This document shows, piece by piece, positions 44,609 through 53,664 of a DNA stretch of 64,000 nucleotides (the first letter of the stretch is position 1; the number at the start of each line of letters is the position of its first letter). Source of the stretch: an uncultured Lachnospiraceae bacterium. Its GTDB lineage: Bacteria > Bacillota > Clostridia > Lachnospirales > Lachnospiraceae. The position numbers and the translations under genes were made by a program. The DNA is taken from positions 28,792-92,791 of the forward strand of contig CAJTOK010000005.1 of assembly GCA_910577825.1 (NCBI GenBank). The letters are read 5' to 3'. The notes below the pieces were generated by a model. It was not told where the DNA came from, did no database searches, and saw only the letters and a list, made by a program, of their open reading frames with translations.

Positions 44609-47320
44609 GTGCTCCCTTCCGGGTATGGGTGCAGGTTCCAGACAAACAGTGATGGTACAGACAATTATGGGTGTACTTATGTAAATGATGGCGGCATGGA
44701 TGTCATTAACACATGGTGGGGGTATCTTTATATTTACCTGAAAAACTGTATTGATGACAGTGGGAACGATATCCATTATTACAACACTGGAAGATGGCAG
44801 CTGAATGTAAAACATGGGTATAATTCCACACCTGCTGGTGATGTTTTTGGGAATGGTTACTTCCTTTACCTGAAACAGCAGCTTGACATTGCACTTGCAA
44901 GGCTTGAAGTTGTAAAACCGCCAAAATATGATACAGATTATGATGATGGTGTTTTAAACCATTTAAGTGACAGGGATTATTATAAAAATTATTTCAGGGG
45001 ATATTCCATTGCACAGCTTTCATCATGGTGTGATGCCTATGGCAAGTGCAGCGTGGTAATTTACACCTTAAACCAGGATATTGTAAGCAGCAGCCACAAA
45101 ACTTTTTACTATGCCATAAACAGCAGCGGCACAAAATCATCTGAAACAATTTATGATGCCCTGTTGAAAAAGTATATGGATTTTAAAAATTACATAGAAA
45201 CAGTTATTAAGGAATACCAGGGATATGTTGATTCCGATAATGCAAGGATGGCTGCCATAGATAAGAGGCTGCAGGAAATAAATACATCATGTAACCTGAA
45301 ATCCTGGCTTGGTGACAGCCTGTATAAAGAACTCCTCTCATTTAAACGTGAAGAAGTATACAGCAACCCGGATTTTATATCTGACGGGCTTGATGATGCA
45401 CAGTTAATGGTGCGCATTGAAGAATTTATTGAAACTGCAAAAGAGGAACTTGCAAAAGCCTGCCACCTGCAGTATACCGCAACAGTGAAAATGGGAAACC
45501 TGCTGTCAGACCCGGGTTACAGGGACTATTACAAATATTTTGCCATTGGCAATTACATAAGGGCAAGGTTTGACGGCTGCCTTGTTAAAATGCGCCTTAC
45601 TGGCATAACTTTTGATTTTGATTCTGTTGAAAACATCAATGTTACCTTTTCAGACATAATAACAGGCTCTTCCTTAAGCAGGTCTGTGGAAAAAGCACTG
45701 GCTGGTGCAAAGTCAATGGCTACAAGTTTTGGCTATATAAAACACCAGTCCACATCCAATGATAAAAGGCTGGATTATTTTAATACCATGTTTAAGGACG
45801 GGCTTAATGCGACAAAGATGCTGGTGATGAATGCAGACAACCTTTCCACTGTGATAGACACCCATGGGATACTGACAAGGCAGTACAATTATGATACTGG
45901 CAGCTATGACCCATGCCAGCTGCGTATTACAAACGGTACAATAGCAGTCACTGATGACGGCTGGCAGACAATAAGTGCTGCATTTGGCAAAATAATCTGG
46001 AATAACCGGGTATGTTATGGCATTATTGCAGAAAAACTGGTAGGGCAGGCCATAATAGGCAATACTTTTGAGATTAATAATGAATCAGGCACTTACACAA
46101 TCAATGATGACGGTTTCAGGATGGAAAACAACGGCAATTCAATCTCATTAAATGCAAAAGACTGTTCTTTCATTATTAAAAAACAAGGGGAAAAGGTACT
46201 GTATTTTACACCAGAAGAAGGACTGTACATTTCTGGTAAAATCAGGGGCGGCAGCATTAACATAAATGACAAGTTCATTGTGGACGAAGACGGGAATGTA
46301 ACAGCAGCAAACGGTAATTTCAGTGGAAAAGTTACAGACAGCACAGTAAATATAAAAGATAACCTGGTGATTGATGAAAACGGCAGGATAACAGCAAAAA
46401 ACGGGAAGGTTGCAGGATGGGAATTTTATACTGACGGGTACAGCAATTACCTTGACGGCAAAGACATGGTGAACTGGCTGTATTCAAAGAACCAGTTAAA
46501 CATACATGGAAATAACGTGTATATATCAGCAGATGAAGACGGTGCTGTTTACCTGTCAGGGAAAGTATATATAAACGGGAAACTTGTTGATTTTTCTGGC
46601 AGCGGGGGCACTGGCGGCAATGATGATACCAGTTCCATGAAAGCAAAAATAACCAGCACAGGTGCAGGCAGCACAGACGGCGCAGGTACAGCTTATTTTA
46701 ATTTCCTTGTAGAAAACATACCTTCTGGTGCAGGATATTTAACATTCAGGTATGGCTTTGACGGGACAAATTATGACAGGCTTGCAGAAGACAACATTAA
46801 TACCAGCGGGAATACAACATTTGAAGGGATTATAAATACTTCAGGTACAGCCAGCCCGTCCAGCATGGTATATTATTTTGAAGTTAAGGCATATACAGCT
46901 TCTGGCAGCCTCCTCGCAACAGCATACGCAGACAGCAGTACAGACCACGGGGAAACAGAAGGCCCTGGCAATGACAGCCATACACCCCCTGTAATAACAG
47001 ATTTCATACAGGGGTTCCACACAGTTTCTGACATAACGTTCCATTTTACACTGCCAGATGATACATACTACAAGGTAATGAAACTGTATTACCTTGAAAT
47101 CGCTGGTGAAAACGAAAGTATCACGAATGAAAAAATAATATCAGAAGGAAAAACAGTCCCATATATGATACAGGAAAATGCCTATGGTTATGTGGCGAAC
47201 CTTCTGCTTACACAGGACATGCTTGTAGCAGGGCAATGGTACTGTGCTGCTGTAACTTTACTTAAAGACAAAAGTTCCCAGACAACATTTTTATCAAATA
47301 TTATTAAATTTCTTGGATAG
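44609..47320 (+). CDS. Tail-associated protein (Tal), C-terminal part
   Basis: 903 residues if read from GTG 44609, but no good ribosome site precedes it. The frame is open upstream into the Tal gene, so it is likely the rest of Tal. Residues 150-310 are helical (YMDFKNYIETVIKEYQGY and similar). Residues 520-660 are a beta-prism-like region of repeats (IDENGRITAKNGKVAGWEF, SGKVYINGKLVDF), and two Fn3-like parts end the protein. It forms the tail tip spike. If not rejoined to the N-terminal half the tail would lack its tip. Confidence 0.75.
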   Translation: MLPSGYGCRFQTNSDGTDNYGCTYVNDGGMDVINTWWGYLYIYLKNCIDDSGNDIHYYNTGRWQLNVKHGYNSTPAGDVFGNGYFLYLKQQLDIALARLEVVKPPKYDTDYDDGVLNHLSDRDYYKNYFRGYSIAQLSSWCDAYGKCSVVIYTLNQDIVSSSHKTFYYAINSSGTKSSETIYDALLKKYMDFKNYIETVIKEYQGYVDSDNARMAAIDKRLQEINTSCNLKSWLGDSLYKELLSFKREEVYSNPDFISDGLDDAQLMVRIEEFIETAKEELAKACHLQYTATVKMGNLLSDPGYRDYYKYFAIGNYIRARFDGCLVKMRLTGITFDFDSVENINVTFSDIITGSSLSRSVEKALAGAKSMATSFGYIKHQSTSNDKRLDYFNTMFKDGLNATKMLVMNADNLSTVIDTHGILTRQYNYDTGSYDPCQLRITNGTIAVTDDGWQTISAAFGKIIWNNRVCYGIIAEKLVGQAIIGNTFEINNESGTYTINDDGFRMENNGNSISLNAKDCSFIIKKQGEKVLYFTPEEGLYISGKIRGGSININDKFIVDEDGNVTAANGNFSGKVTDSTVNIKDNLVIDENGRITAKNGKVAGWEFYTDGYSNYLDGKDMVNWLYSKNQLNIHGNNVYISADEDGAVYLSGKVYINGKLVDFSGSGGTGGNDDTSSMKAKITSTGAGSTDGAGTAYFNFLVENIPSGAGYLTFRYGFDGTNYDRLAEDNINTSGNTTFEGIINTSGTASPSSMVYYFEVKAYTASGSLLATAYADSSTDHGETEGPGNDSHTPPVITDFIQGFHTVSDITFHFTLPDDTYYKVMKLYYLEIAGENESITNEKIISEGKTVPYMIQENAYGYVANLLLTQDMLVAGQWYCAAVTLLKDKSSQTTFLSNIIKFLG

Positions 47321-47338
47321 GCAAAGGAGGATTAAATT

Positions 47339-47575
47339 ATGGACAAACCAGTACAGTTAGTTATTGCTGATTTAAAATCAGGTTTAAGCAATGCCATAAA
47401 CAATGCACAGCTTCCAATGGTATGTATCACACCAGTGGTAAAAGAATTATATGAAAACTGCATGATGATTGAAAGGGAACAGTACATTCAGGCAAAAGAA
47501 GGGTATGAAAAAAGCCTGGGAACAGAAAACAATAAAAACAGCCAGGCAGACAAGAAGATAAAGACAGTTAAATAA
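47339..47575 (+). CDS. Small hypothetical tail-tip protein
   Basis: 78 residues from ATG 47339 (AAAGGAGG upstream). It has a helical pattern (PVQLVIADLKSGLSNAINNA) with a polar Lys/Asn C-terminus. The small helical frame between Tal and BppU is typical of siphoviral tail-tip chaperones or linkers. No motif is recognised. Confidence 0.5.
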   Translation: MDKPVQLVIADLKSGLSNAINNAQLPMVCITPVVKELYENCMMIEREQYIQAKEGYEKSLGTENNKNSQADKKIKTVK

Positions 47576-47601
47576 AACTTTAAATTTTTATTGTATATTA
47601 C

Positions 47602-47627
47602 GGGCAGGGTAAAACCTGTCCTTTTTA
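47602..47627 (+). terminator. Probable terminator/attenuator before BppU
   Basis: GGGCAGG pairs with CCTGTCC (one G-T pair) followed by five T. It lies about 25 bases before the TTG start of the next gene. Confidence 0.6.
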
Positions 47628-47650
47628 TTTTGAAAAGGAGGGCTGGGGAA

Positions 47651-49003
47651 TTGTTAAATACCATAACCCATGAAATAGACTTAAACATGTCACAGCCAAA
47701 CAATTTCCAGTATGTGCATGTAATGCAGGATGATTATGATGCAGAATATATAAAATGTACCCTGTATGACGGGAATGCCCCTTACACTGTTTCCTGTCCC
47801 AGGGACAGCATAACAGTCAGATGCCAGCTTCCCAATGGAAGGGAAACTGAAGATATAGTTGAAAGTACATCCGGGAACACTGTCACTTTTAAAGTGTCCG
47901 GCAAAATGACACAGGTTAAAGGGAATGTCCTTGCTGCATTAAGTTTATTCGACACAAACGGAAGGAAATCACCCTTCCCTTTTGTAATAAAAGTCATTGG
48001 CGCACCAGAAGGTGTGACTGATGATGATATCATGTATGGCAAACTTGCAGAATATTATGCAGACCTTTCAAGGTCATATGCTGTTGGCACAGGTAATGAA
48101 GTGCGTGATGGTGACGCAACAGACAACAGTAAATATTACTGTGAAAAATCTGCAAGACATGCCAGGGAAGCGGCTGAAGCTGCTTCAAATGTAAAAGACA
48201 GTGAACTGTCTGCTTCAGGACATGACAGCAATGCAGGCAAAAGTGCAAAAGAAGCAGCAGACAGCGCAAAGAAGGCAGCACAAAGTGAGAAAAATGCAGC
48301 AGACAGTGCTAATAAATCTGTACAGAACAATAAAGACAGCAAAAAGTATGCAGACCTTTCAAGGTCATATGCTGTTGGCACAGGTAATGAAATACGCAGC
48401 GGGGATGCAACAGACAACAGCAGGTATTACTGGACACTGGTGAAGAATGCCATAAACAGCGGGCAGCTTGCAGAATTTGAATATTTTGAAACTTATGCAG
48501 ATTTTGAAGAAGCTTTGAAGAATAATGAAGTAAGGGAAGACATGCTTGCTGTAATAAAAGAAAATATTTACAAACCTTCTGGTGCTGGAAGCAATAACAT
48601 GCAGATAGATGCTTCCCTTTCAGACAAAAGTGAAAACGCAGTCCAGAACAAAGCCATAACAGCTGCAATAAATAAGATTGAAACACAGGCTGCATCACTT
48701 ATAAAAGAGCTGGCTGCCTTAAAAGAAAGCATCTCGGAAAACCCTGGCGGGGGCAGTACAGACATTGACACTGCCCGGTGGACATTCAGCTATAGCGGGG
48801 AACAGAATTTCCTTACAGGCGGAAGCAGCCAGAATTTCATAACATCAGAAGGCAGCCTTGAAATTGTTTCACATAAAAATGCTGCTGTGTATGGTACAGA
48901 CAAAGTTGAAATTGCTGGCAGGGCAATATCCATTACAGGCAACAACAACGGTGATATCCGCCTTGATGGCAATGTATATGTGAATGGAAAGCTTATTACA
49001 TAA
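47651..49003 (+). CDS. BppU-type baseplate upper protein with SYAVG repeats
   Basis: 450 residues from TTG 47651, eight bases after AAAAGGAGGG. Residues 1-130 form a BppU N-terminal domain (HEIDLNMSQPNNFQYVHVMQ, SITVRCQLPNGRET, GNVLAALSLFDTNGRKSPF). Two copies of YADLSRSYAVGTGNE, each followed by a GDATDNS(K/R)YY box, flank an Ala/Lys-rich coiled coil (AAEAASNVKDS etc.). A 40-base DNA repeat underlies both copies. The C-terminal part carries a triple-helix and beta motif (SITGNNNGDIRLDGNVYVN). BppU anchors receptor-binding proteins on the baseplate. Confidence 0.85.
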   Translation: MLNTITHEIDLNMSQPNNFQYVHVMQDDYDAEYIKCTLYDGNAPYTVSCPRDSITVRCQLPNGRETEDIVESTSGNTVTFKVSGKMTQVKGNVLAALSLFDTNGRKSPFPFVIKVIGAPEGVTDDDIMYGKLAEYYADLSRSYAVGTGNEVRDGDATDNSKYYCEKSARHAREAAEAASNVKDSELSASGHDSNAGKSAKEAADSAKKAAQSEKNAADSANKSVQNNKDSKKYADLSRSYAVGTGNEIRSGDATDNSRYYWTLVKNAINSGQLAEFEYFETYADFEEALKNNEVREDMLAVIKENIYKPSGAGSNNMQIDASLSDKSENAVQNKAITAAINKIETQAASLIKELAALKESISENPGGGSTDIDTARWTFSYSGEQNFLTGGSSQNFITSEGSLEIVSHKNAAVYGTDKVEIAGRAISITGNNNGDIRLDGNVYVNGKLIT

Positions 49004-49017
49004 ATGAGGTACCGTAT

Positions 49018-50562
49018 ATGATAATTTATTTGGACAAAAATAAAAAACCTAATGTTGTATGTGATGGTGGCAGTATTCTGACAGATATCCTTGAAGGTGA
49101 AAACATTGTTATTGAGCGTGACCTGGAAAACAAAACTGTCACCATCAGTTCAGATGCAAGAAAAAATATAATAGAAAGCATAAAAGCTGGTGACAATATT
49201 TCAGTCACATGTGACAAAGACAAAAAAACTGTCACCATCAGTTCAGATGCAAAGAATGATGTCTTTAACAGTATCAAAGCTGGTGAAAATGTTACCATCA
49301 CGCATGATAAAACAAACAAAACCATTACAATAAATTCTGATGCAAAGAATGAAACAATGAACAGCATCAGGGCTGGTGACAATATTGTAATTATAGATGA
49401 CGGTTCTGGAGGTGTGACAGTCAATGCACTGGTAGACATACTGGATAAAAACCCTTCAAACCCTAAGCCCGGCTATATGTGGATTTTAAACAACGGAGGC
49501 AAAATCCCTGGCAGTACAGAAGGGGATACTGGCAGCGGTGAAGGCGGGACTGGTGGCAATGCCGGAGGGGGTATATCTGTAACAGAAGGCATGTTTGCCT
49601 GTTTTGACGGATACGGTAATTTCTACTGTTCAGGAGATGGCGGCGCTTCATGGCAGAAACGTGGGAAAATAGAATGTGACAACGGTGTTTACCCTGTTGC
49701 AGGCATTGCCCCTGGAGAAAACACAATAGTTTCTGCTGCGGGTTCACAGCTGTATTATTCAAATGACGGCGGCAGTACATGGGACAGGTGCACACAGTCT
49801 GTTTATTCATATATACGTGACATAAAATATATCAATGGTAAATTTTATGCCTGCTGTGGTTCTGCAACTGCCACAACACCTGCGCCGTCTGTGCTCATGG
49901 TTTCAAGCAATGGCATTACATGGAAAACAGCTTTACAGAAATATAACAGCTCAAAATATGTATTTGAAAAAATCCAGTATATAAATGATATATACTTTCT
50001 TTTTGCCAGACAGTCACTTGGCGGGGGAAGCAGGATACTTTATTCTGCAAATGGAAACACATGGACAGATAACAGCAGCGGCACTTATACACTGTTCCCA
50101 AAAATTATTTACAATGGCACACTTTACATTGCTGCCGGCAGCAATACATTTGAAATATATATATCCCCTGACGGCAAAAACTGGAACCTTTCTGGTGGAA
50201 AGATAGCTGAAGAAAACCCTGGCAGTAATTCGTGGATAACCGGCCTGGAAAAAATTGGTGGTAAATTTTACGCTGTTATCAGCAATAAAGAAAATACTGT
50301 GGTTTTTGGCAGGGCCATAAGTTCTTATAACGGGCTTGAATGGGGGAATATTGATGCAGGTGATGAAACAACAGCAGTTACCAGGGATATCTCAAATGGT
50401 TTCTGCAGGTATAATGGCAGGACATACCATTTAGGCAGTGATGGCACACTGAAATCTTCTGGAGGGTTTGCATCCTGGGAAAACACCGGGACAGTACCGC
50501 TTGAAGACCCTGTGAATGCGCCTGTATCCTGTTTTTCAGTCATGCAGCAGCAGCCTGCATAA
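49018..50562 (+). CDS. Receptor-binding/baseplate protein with Asp-box (BNR-like) repeats
   Basis: 514 residues. Residues 20-135 contain three to four repeats of about 28 residues with the word KTVTISSDA (also KTITINSDA) and IKAGDNISVT, probably a beta-helical stalk. From about residue 195 there are five Asp-box-type motifs: GDGGASWQKR, NDGGSTWDRC, SSNGITWKTA, SANGNTWTDN and SPDGKNWNLS. These occur in sialidase-like beta-propellers. The catalytic Arg triad of sialidases is not obvious, so this is more likely a binding propeller than an enzyme. It follows BppU, where receptor-binding proteins are expected. Confidence 0.7.
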   Translation: MIIYLDKNKKPNVVCDGGSILTDILEGENIVIERDLENKTVTISSDARKNIIESIKAGDNISVTCDKDKKTVTISSDAKNDVFNSIKAGENVTITHDKTNKTITINSDAKNETMNSIRAGDNIVIIDDGSGGVTVNALVDILDKNPSNPKPGYMWILNNGGKIPGSTEGDTGSGEGGTGGNAGGGISVTEGMFACFDGYGNFYCSGDGGASWQKRGKIECDNGVYPVAGIAPGENTIVSAAGSQLYYSNDGGSTWDRCTQSVYSYIRDIKYINGKFYACCGSATATTPAPSVLMVSSNGITWKTALQKYNSSKYVFEKIQYINDIYFLFARQSLGGGSRILYSANGNTWTDNSSGTYTLFPKIIYNGTLYIAAGSNTFEIYISPDGKNWNLSGGKIAEENPGSNSWITGLEKIGGKFYAVISNKENTVVFGRAISSYNGLEWGNIDAGDETTAVTRDISNGFCRYNGRTYHLGSDGTLKSSGGFASWENTGTVPLEDPVNAPVSCFSVMQQQPA

Positions 50563-50591
50563 ATATCTTTTATGTATACGGAAGGAGGCGT

Positions 50592-52058
50592 ATGTGTCTG
50601 GCAGTAACAGTTTTACAGCCCGGGTCTGTATACGCAGACCCGGAGGATGGCACCACTTATATTCTAAAATGGGAAAATGACATAAACGGGCAGTATGCTT
50701 ATGAAATAATGTATAAATTAAAAAAATCTGCGGACTGGTCAACACTCGGGATAAACCATTCCACAGGCACGTCATTTGATTTAAGGGAAATATACAATGT
50801 TACAGGGCTTGACATCCATGAACTCCATTACAGGGTCATGGTTTATTTTAAAAATGAAGGATTAGAAGGCAAAGAATGCAGCAGCACATTTTCAATTATA
50901 TTTAAAAACAGGATAACAGCATACCTTGGCACATATGACGGGAGCTCCATCTCCCACTACCCTGCCTTTGACAAAATAAACAGCACAGATATAGAAACAA
51001 TGGATGCTGCTGTAAACAACGGCATAAAACATTTCCCGCTTGTGGATGAAGATTCACCATTAAACAGCAATTTAAAAGTAAGGACAGAAAAAAGCATTAA
51101 AAGTGTTGCATCACAGTATGCAAAGTTCAGGCGGACAGATATATACGGGCATGGTGAATTTAATAAATATGTGCACCAGGAATACCAGTATACAGGTTAT
51201 GTTTACAGGAATGATGCCTATAATTACTCTTACCAGTATGGTTACACAGGTTATAACAGCGGCACATATAATTATTCTTATGCAGACCGCTACAGTTATG
51301 CAAATTATTCTTATGGTACTTTGCCATATTATACACCTGTTTCTTATAAATATGAAAACTATTCATCAAGGACATATTACTATTATTATACATCTTCATA
51401 TTCACGTACTTTATATGCTTATAATAAAACTTACCTTTATTATTACAGGCAGAGGGATACATATAAAAACGGAAGGTATAATTACAGATATTATTACTAT
51501 TACACATGGCGTACTTACTACAGGGACCCTCCCAGCCAGTATTCCACATATATAAGCTATACCCCTTCATTTGCCAAAAGTTTAAATATGGCAGGAATTG
51601 CCAGCAATATAAATTCTTTTAGCGGGACCAGCCCGTTAATTGACATAGTAGTCACACGTTATGGGTATTTTACAGGATATGTAAGGGTACACGCAAAATA
51701 CCCTGCCCCGTCTTATTCTTATTATTACTATAATTCCAGGGCATCATACAGGTATTACAGGTATTCCTATAACGGTTATGCTTACAGGTATTACAGGGCT
51801 TATGGTTATTACTATTATGTTTCTTCCTATGCATATGGCTACAAATATATAACAGAATACAGATATTACAGTTACATCCCGTCTTATTCATACCTTTATA
51901 AATATGTTTACGGGTATAAGCCTTATAACTATGCTGTCCCAAATTATGGATACAAATACTTAACTGGTTACAGAAATAACAGTTATGAAGTACCTGTATA
52001 TGGTGATAATTCATATTCTTACAGGTACTATACAACAAATAAACAGGAGGCTTCTTAA
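50592..52058 (+). CDS. Tyrosine-rich tail protein, probable substrate of the downstream enzymes
   Basis: 488 residues. Residues 1-110 resemble a fibronectin III domain (DGTTYILKWENDINGQYAYE, then HELHYRVMVYFKNEG). From about residue 195 two Tyr-rich blocks (each about 130-140 residues, separated by a normal segment AKSLNMAGIASNINSFSG) contain by hand count about 49 Tyr each. The pattern is Y-x-Y-x-Y with Arg, Ser, Gly and Asn (SSRTYYYYY, RYYRYSYNGYAYRYY). No membrane helix or signal peptide is seen. AGGAGG in its 3' end serves the radical SAM gene, whose ATG overlaps its stop. It is not a known fibre family; low complexity argues for a specific chemistry. Confidence 0.85.
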   Translation: MCLAVTVLQPGSVYADPEDGTTYILKWENDINGQYAYEIMYKLKKSADWSTLGINHSTGTSFDLREIYNVTGLDIHELHYRVMVYFKNEGLEGKECSSTFSIIFKNRITAYLGTYDGSSISHYPAFDKINSTDIETMDAAVNNGIKHFPLVDEDSPLNSNLKVRTEKSIKSVASQYAKFRRTDIYGHGEFNKYVHQEYQYTGYVYRNDAYNYSYQYGYTGYNSGTYNYSYADRYSYANYSYGTLPYYTPVSYKYENYSSRTYYYYYTSSYSRTLYAYNKTYLYYYRQRDTYKNGRYNYRYYYYYTWRTYYRDPPSQYSTYISYTPSFAKSLNMAGIASNINSFSGTSPLIDIVVTRYGYFTGYVRVHAKYPAPSYSYYYYNSRASYRYYRYSYNGYAYRYYRAYGYYYYVSSYAYGYKYITEYRYYSYIPSYSYLYKYVYGYKPYNYAVPNYGYKYLTGYRNNSYEVPVYGDNSYSYRYYTTNKQEAS

Positions 52059-53011
52059 TGGCAAACATAGCTATAGTTAATTACTGCAACTTAAAATGTA
52101 AATACTGTTTCGCTGACGGCATGATACAGGAGAAAACAGCCACCATAAGCTTAGAGGATTATGGCAGAATCCTTGAATTTATGTCAAGGACACCAAACAA
52201 CCATATTGGCATTATTGGTGGCGAACCCACATTACACCCGCACTTTGATGGCATACTGAAGGAAACAAACAGGTACTGCCGTGAATGTAATACTGATTCA
52301 ACACTTTTTACAAACGGTATAGAACTGGAAAGATTCCTGCCATACATAGGTGACAGGACAGGACTTTTAATAAACTGCAATTCACCAGAATACCAGACAG
52401 CAGAAATTTACCAGAAGCAAAGGAAGGCTTTAGACCACCTTTATAGTTTAAGCTGGTTTGACAGGAAGGCAACATGTGGGTGCAACATACACCCTGGCTG
52501 TAAGGATTACAGTTACATGTGGGATATTGTGGACAGGTATAAGTTAAACCATATACGCTGTTCTGTTGTTTCCCCTGCTGCATGTTATGAAGAATGGCGC
52601 AAAGACAAGGAAGGCTATTACAGCATGATGAAACCTGTGTTTTTACAGTTCTGTGAAGATGCAATAAAACATAACTGCCGCCTTGGCATGGACTGCGGGC
52701 ATATCCCAATGTGTTATTTTAATATTGAAGAACGTGAAACTGTGGAAAGCATATGTGACAACTTATACCAGGACTTTTGCAGCCCTGTCATTGATATCAC
52801 CCCTGATTTTAAAGCAACTGCATGTTTTGGTGCATATGACCCTGTGGACATAAGGGACTTCCATGATATCTTTGAACTGGAAAGATACCTGATGTTAAAA
52901 AAGACATACCCGAAAGTACAGGCCAACTGCATGGGGAAATGTACTACATGCAGGAAACACAAACTCCTGCAATGCCAGGGCGGATGCCTTGGTTTTGCAG
53001 GTGCAGAGTAA
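52058..53011 (+). CDS. Radical SAM enzyme with SPASM/twitch-like Cys-rich C-terminus
   Basis: 317 residues, ATG overlapping the preceding stop. Residues 8-18 are NYCNLKCKYCF, the CxxxCxxC cluster motif, and IIGGEPTLHPHF near residue 53 gives the SAM-binding GGEP. The core continues with LFTNG, CNIHPG and CSVVSPAAC. The last 80 residues contain CSPVIDITPDFKATACFG and then NCMGKCTTCRKHKLLQCQ with a final GGC, the Cys pattern of SPASM or twitch domains that hold auxiliary Fe-S clusters in peptide maturases. It would modify a protein substrate radically; the adjacent Tyr-rich protein is the natural candidate. Confidence 0.88.
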   Translation: MANIAIVNYCNLKCKYCFADGMIQEKTATISLEDYGRILEFMSRTPNNHIGIIGGEPTLHPHFDGILKETNRYCRECNTDSTLFTNGIELERFLPYIGDRTGLLINCNSPEYQTAEIYQKQRKALDHLYSLSWFDRKATCGCNIHPGCKDYSYMWDIVDRYKLNHIRCSVVSPAACYEEWRKDKEGYYSMMKPVFLQFCEDAIKHNCRLGMDCGHIPMCYFNIEERETVESICDNLYQDFCSPVIDITPDFKATACFGAYDPVDIRDFHDIFELERYLMLKKTYPKVQANCMGKCTTCRKHKLLQCQGGCLGFAGAE

Positions 53012-53040
53012 ACAGCGTTTTACAGGAATGAGGTAATATA

Positions 53041-53664
53041 ATGGAAACTTTAAAAATTTTATCAGTTGACTTTGACTACATAATGTACCCATGCATAAAA
53101 CTTTACAACAGCCATGTTTCCGGGGCAGAAAACCAGGCCGTTACCTGGGAACGCCTGGAACAGCTTTTGGAAATAGATAAATATTTATGCTATGATGCAG
53201 ATGCCTTAAAAATGATATCAGGTGTTATATTAAAAAATGTAATGGGCAAAGCTGTATTTTTTCCTGTGACAGACCATGAAGAAATTGTAGATATCCTGAA
53301 AAAAGACAATGGCTACCCTTCCACTAAGTTTGACATAGTAAATATAGATTTCCACCATGACATGTATTACAGGGAAGAAGACATTGCGGAAATAAAGGAT
53401 TTTGGGCAATATAACTGTTCTGACTGGCTTGGTTATTTATATTTTACGGGCAAACTGGAAAGCTGCCACTGGTTTAAAGCCCCTAATTCAGATATTTATA
53501 ATGGCAAAGCGGAAATAAAAATATCAAGCAAAAAGGATATTGGAAACCTTGGAAATAATTTTGACATGGTGTTCTTATGCCTGTCCCCACAGTGGGTGCC
53601 ATATAAATACCACCATTTATATGAACTCCTGTGCAACGTTTTCAAGGAGGTATCCGATAAATGA
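53041..53664 (+). CDS. Arginase-fold-like protein (UPF0489/peptide arginase candidate)
   Basis: 207 residues. Early SVDFDYIMYP resembles the SxDxD metal box. Around residue 80 VTDHEEI resembles a GDH-type box, and around residue 102 VNIDFHHDMYY fits the DxHxD metal motif of ureohydrolases. The end FDMVFLCLSPQWVP resembles the last core strand. UPF0489 proteins have this fold, and some convert Arg to ornithine in RiPP precursors. The call is from motifs only and could be wrong. Its ATG overlap with the next gene (4 bases) and position after the radical SAM gene support a shared pathway. Confidence 0.5.
   Translation: METLKILSVDFDYIMYPCIKLYNSHVSGAENQAVTWERLEQLLEIDKYLCYDADALKMISGVILKNVMGKAVFFPVTDHEEIVDILKKDNGYPSTKFDIVNIDFHHDMYYREEDIAEIKDFGQYNCSDWLGYLYFTGKLESCHWFKAPNSDIYNGKAEIKISSKKDIGNLGNNFDMVFLCLSPQWVPYKYHHLYELLCNVFKEVSDK

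Noticed and set aside
49600..50560. Active sialidase
   Set aside because: Asp-box motifs are present but the Arg triad and catalytic Tyr/Glu pair could not be placed; a binding propeller is safer.
50592..52058. Diversity-generating retroelement variable region
   Set aside because: No reverse transcriptase, template repeat or A-to-N pattern is visible; Tyr richness spans 300 residues and not a short C-terminal variable repeat.
51160..52068. Minus-strand frames opposite the Tyr-rich gene
   Set aside because: They are Asn/Cys/His-rich only because tat/tac reverse to ata/gta and shifted codons; no ribosome sites; the sense frame is coupled to the radical SAM gene.
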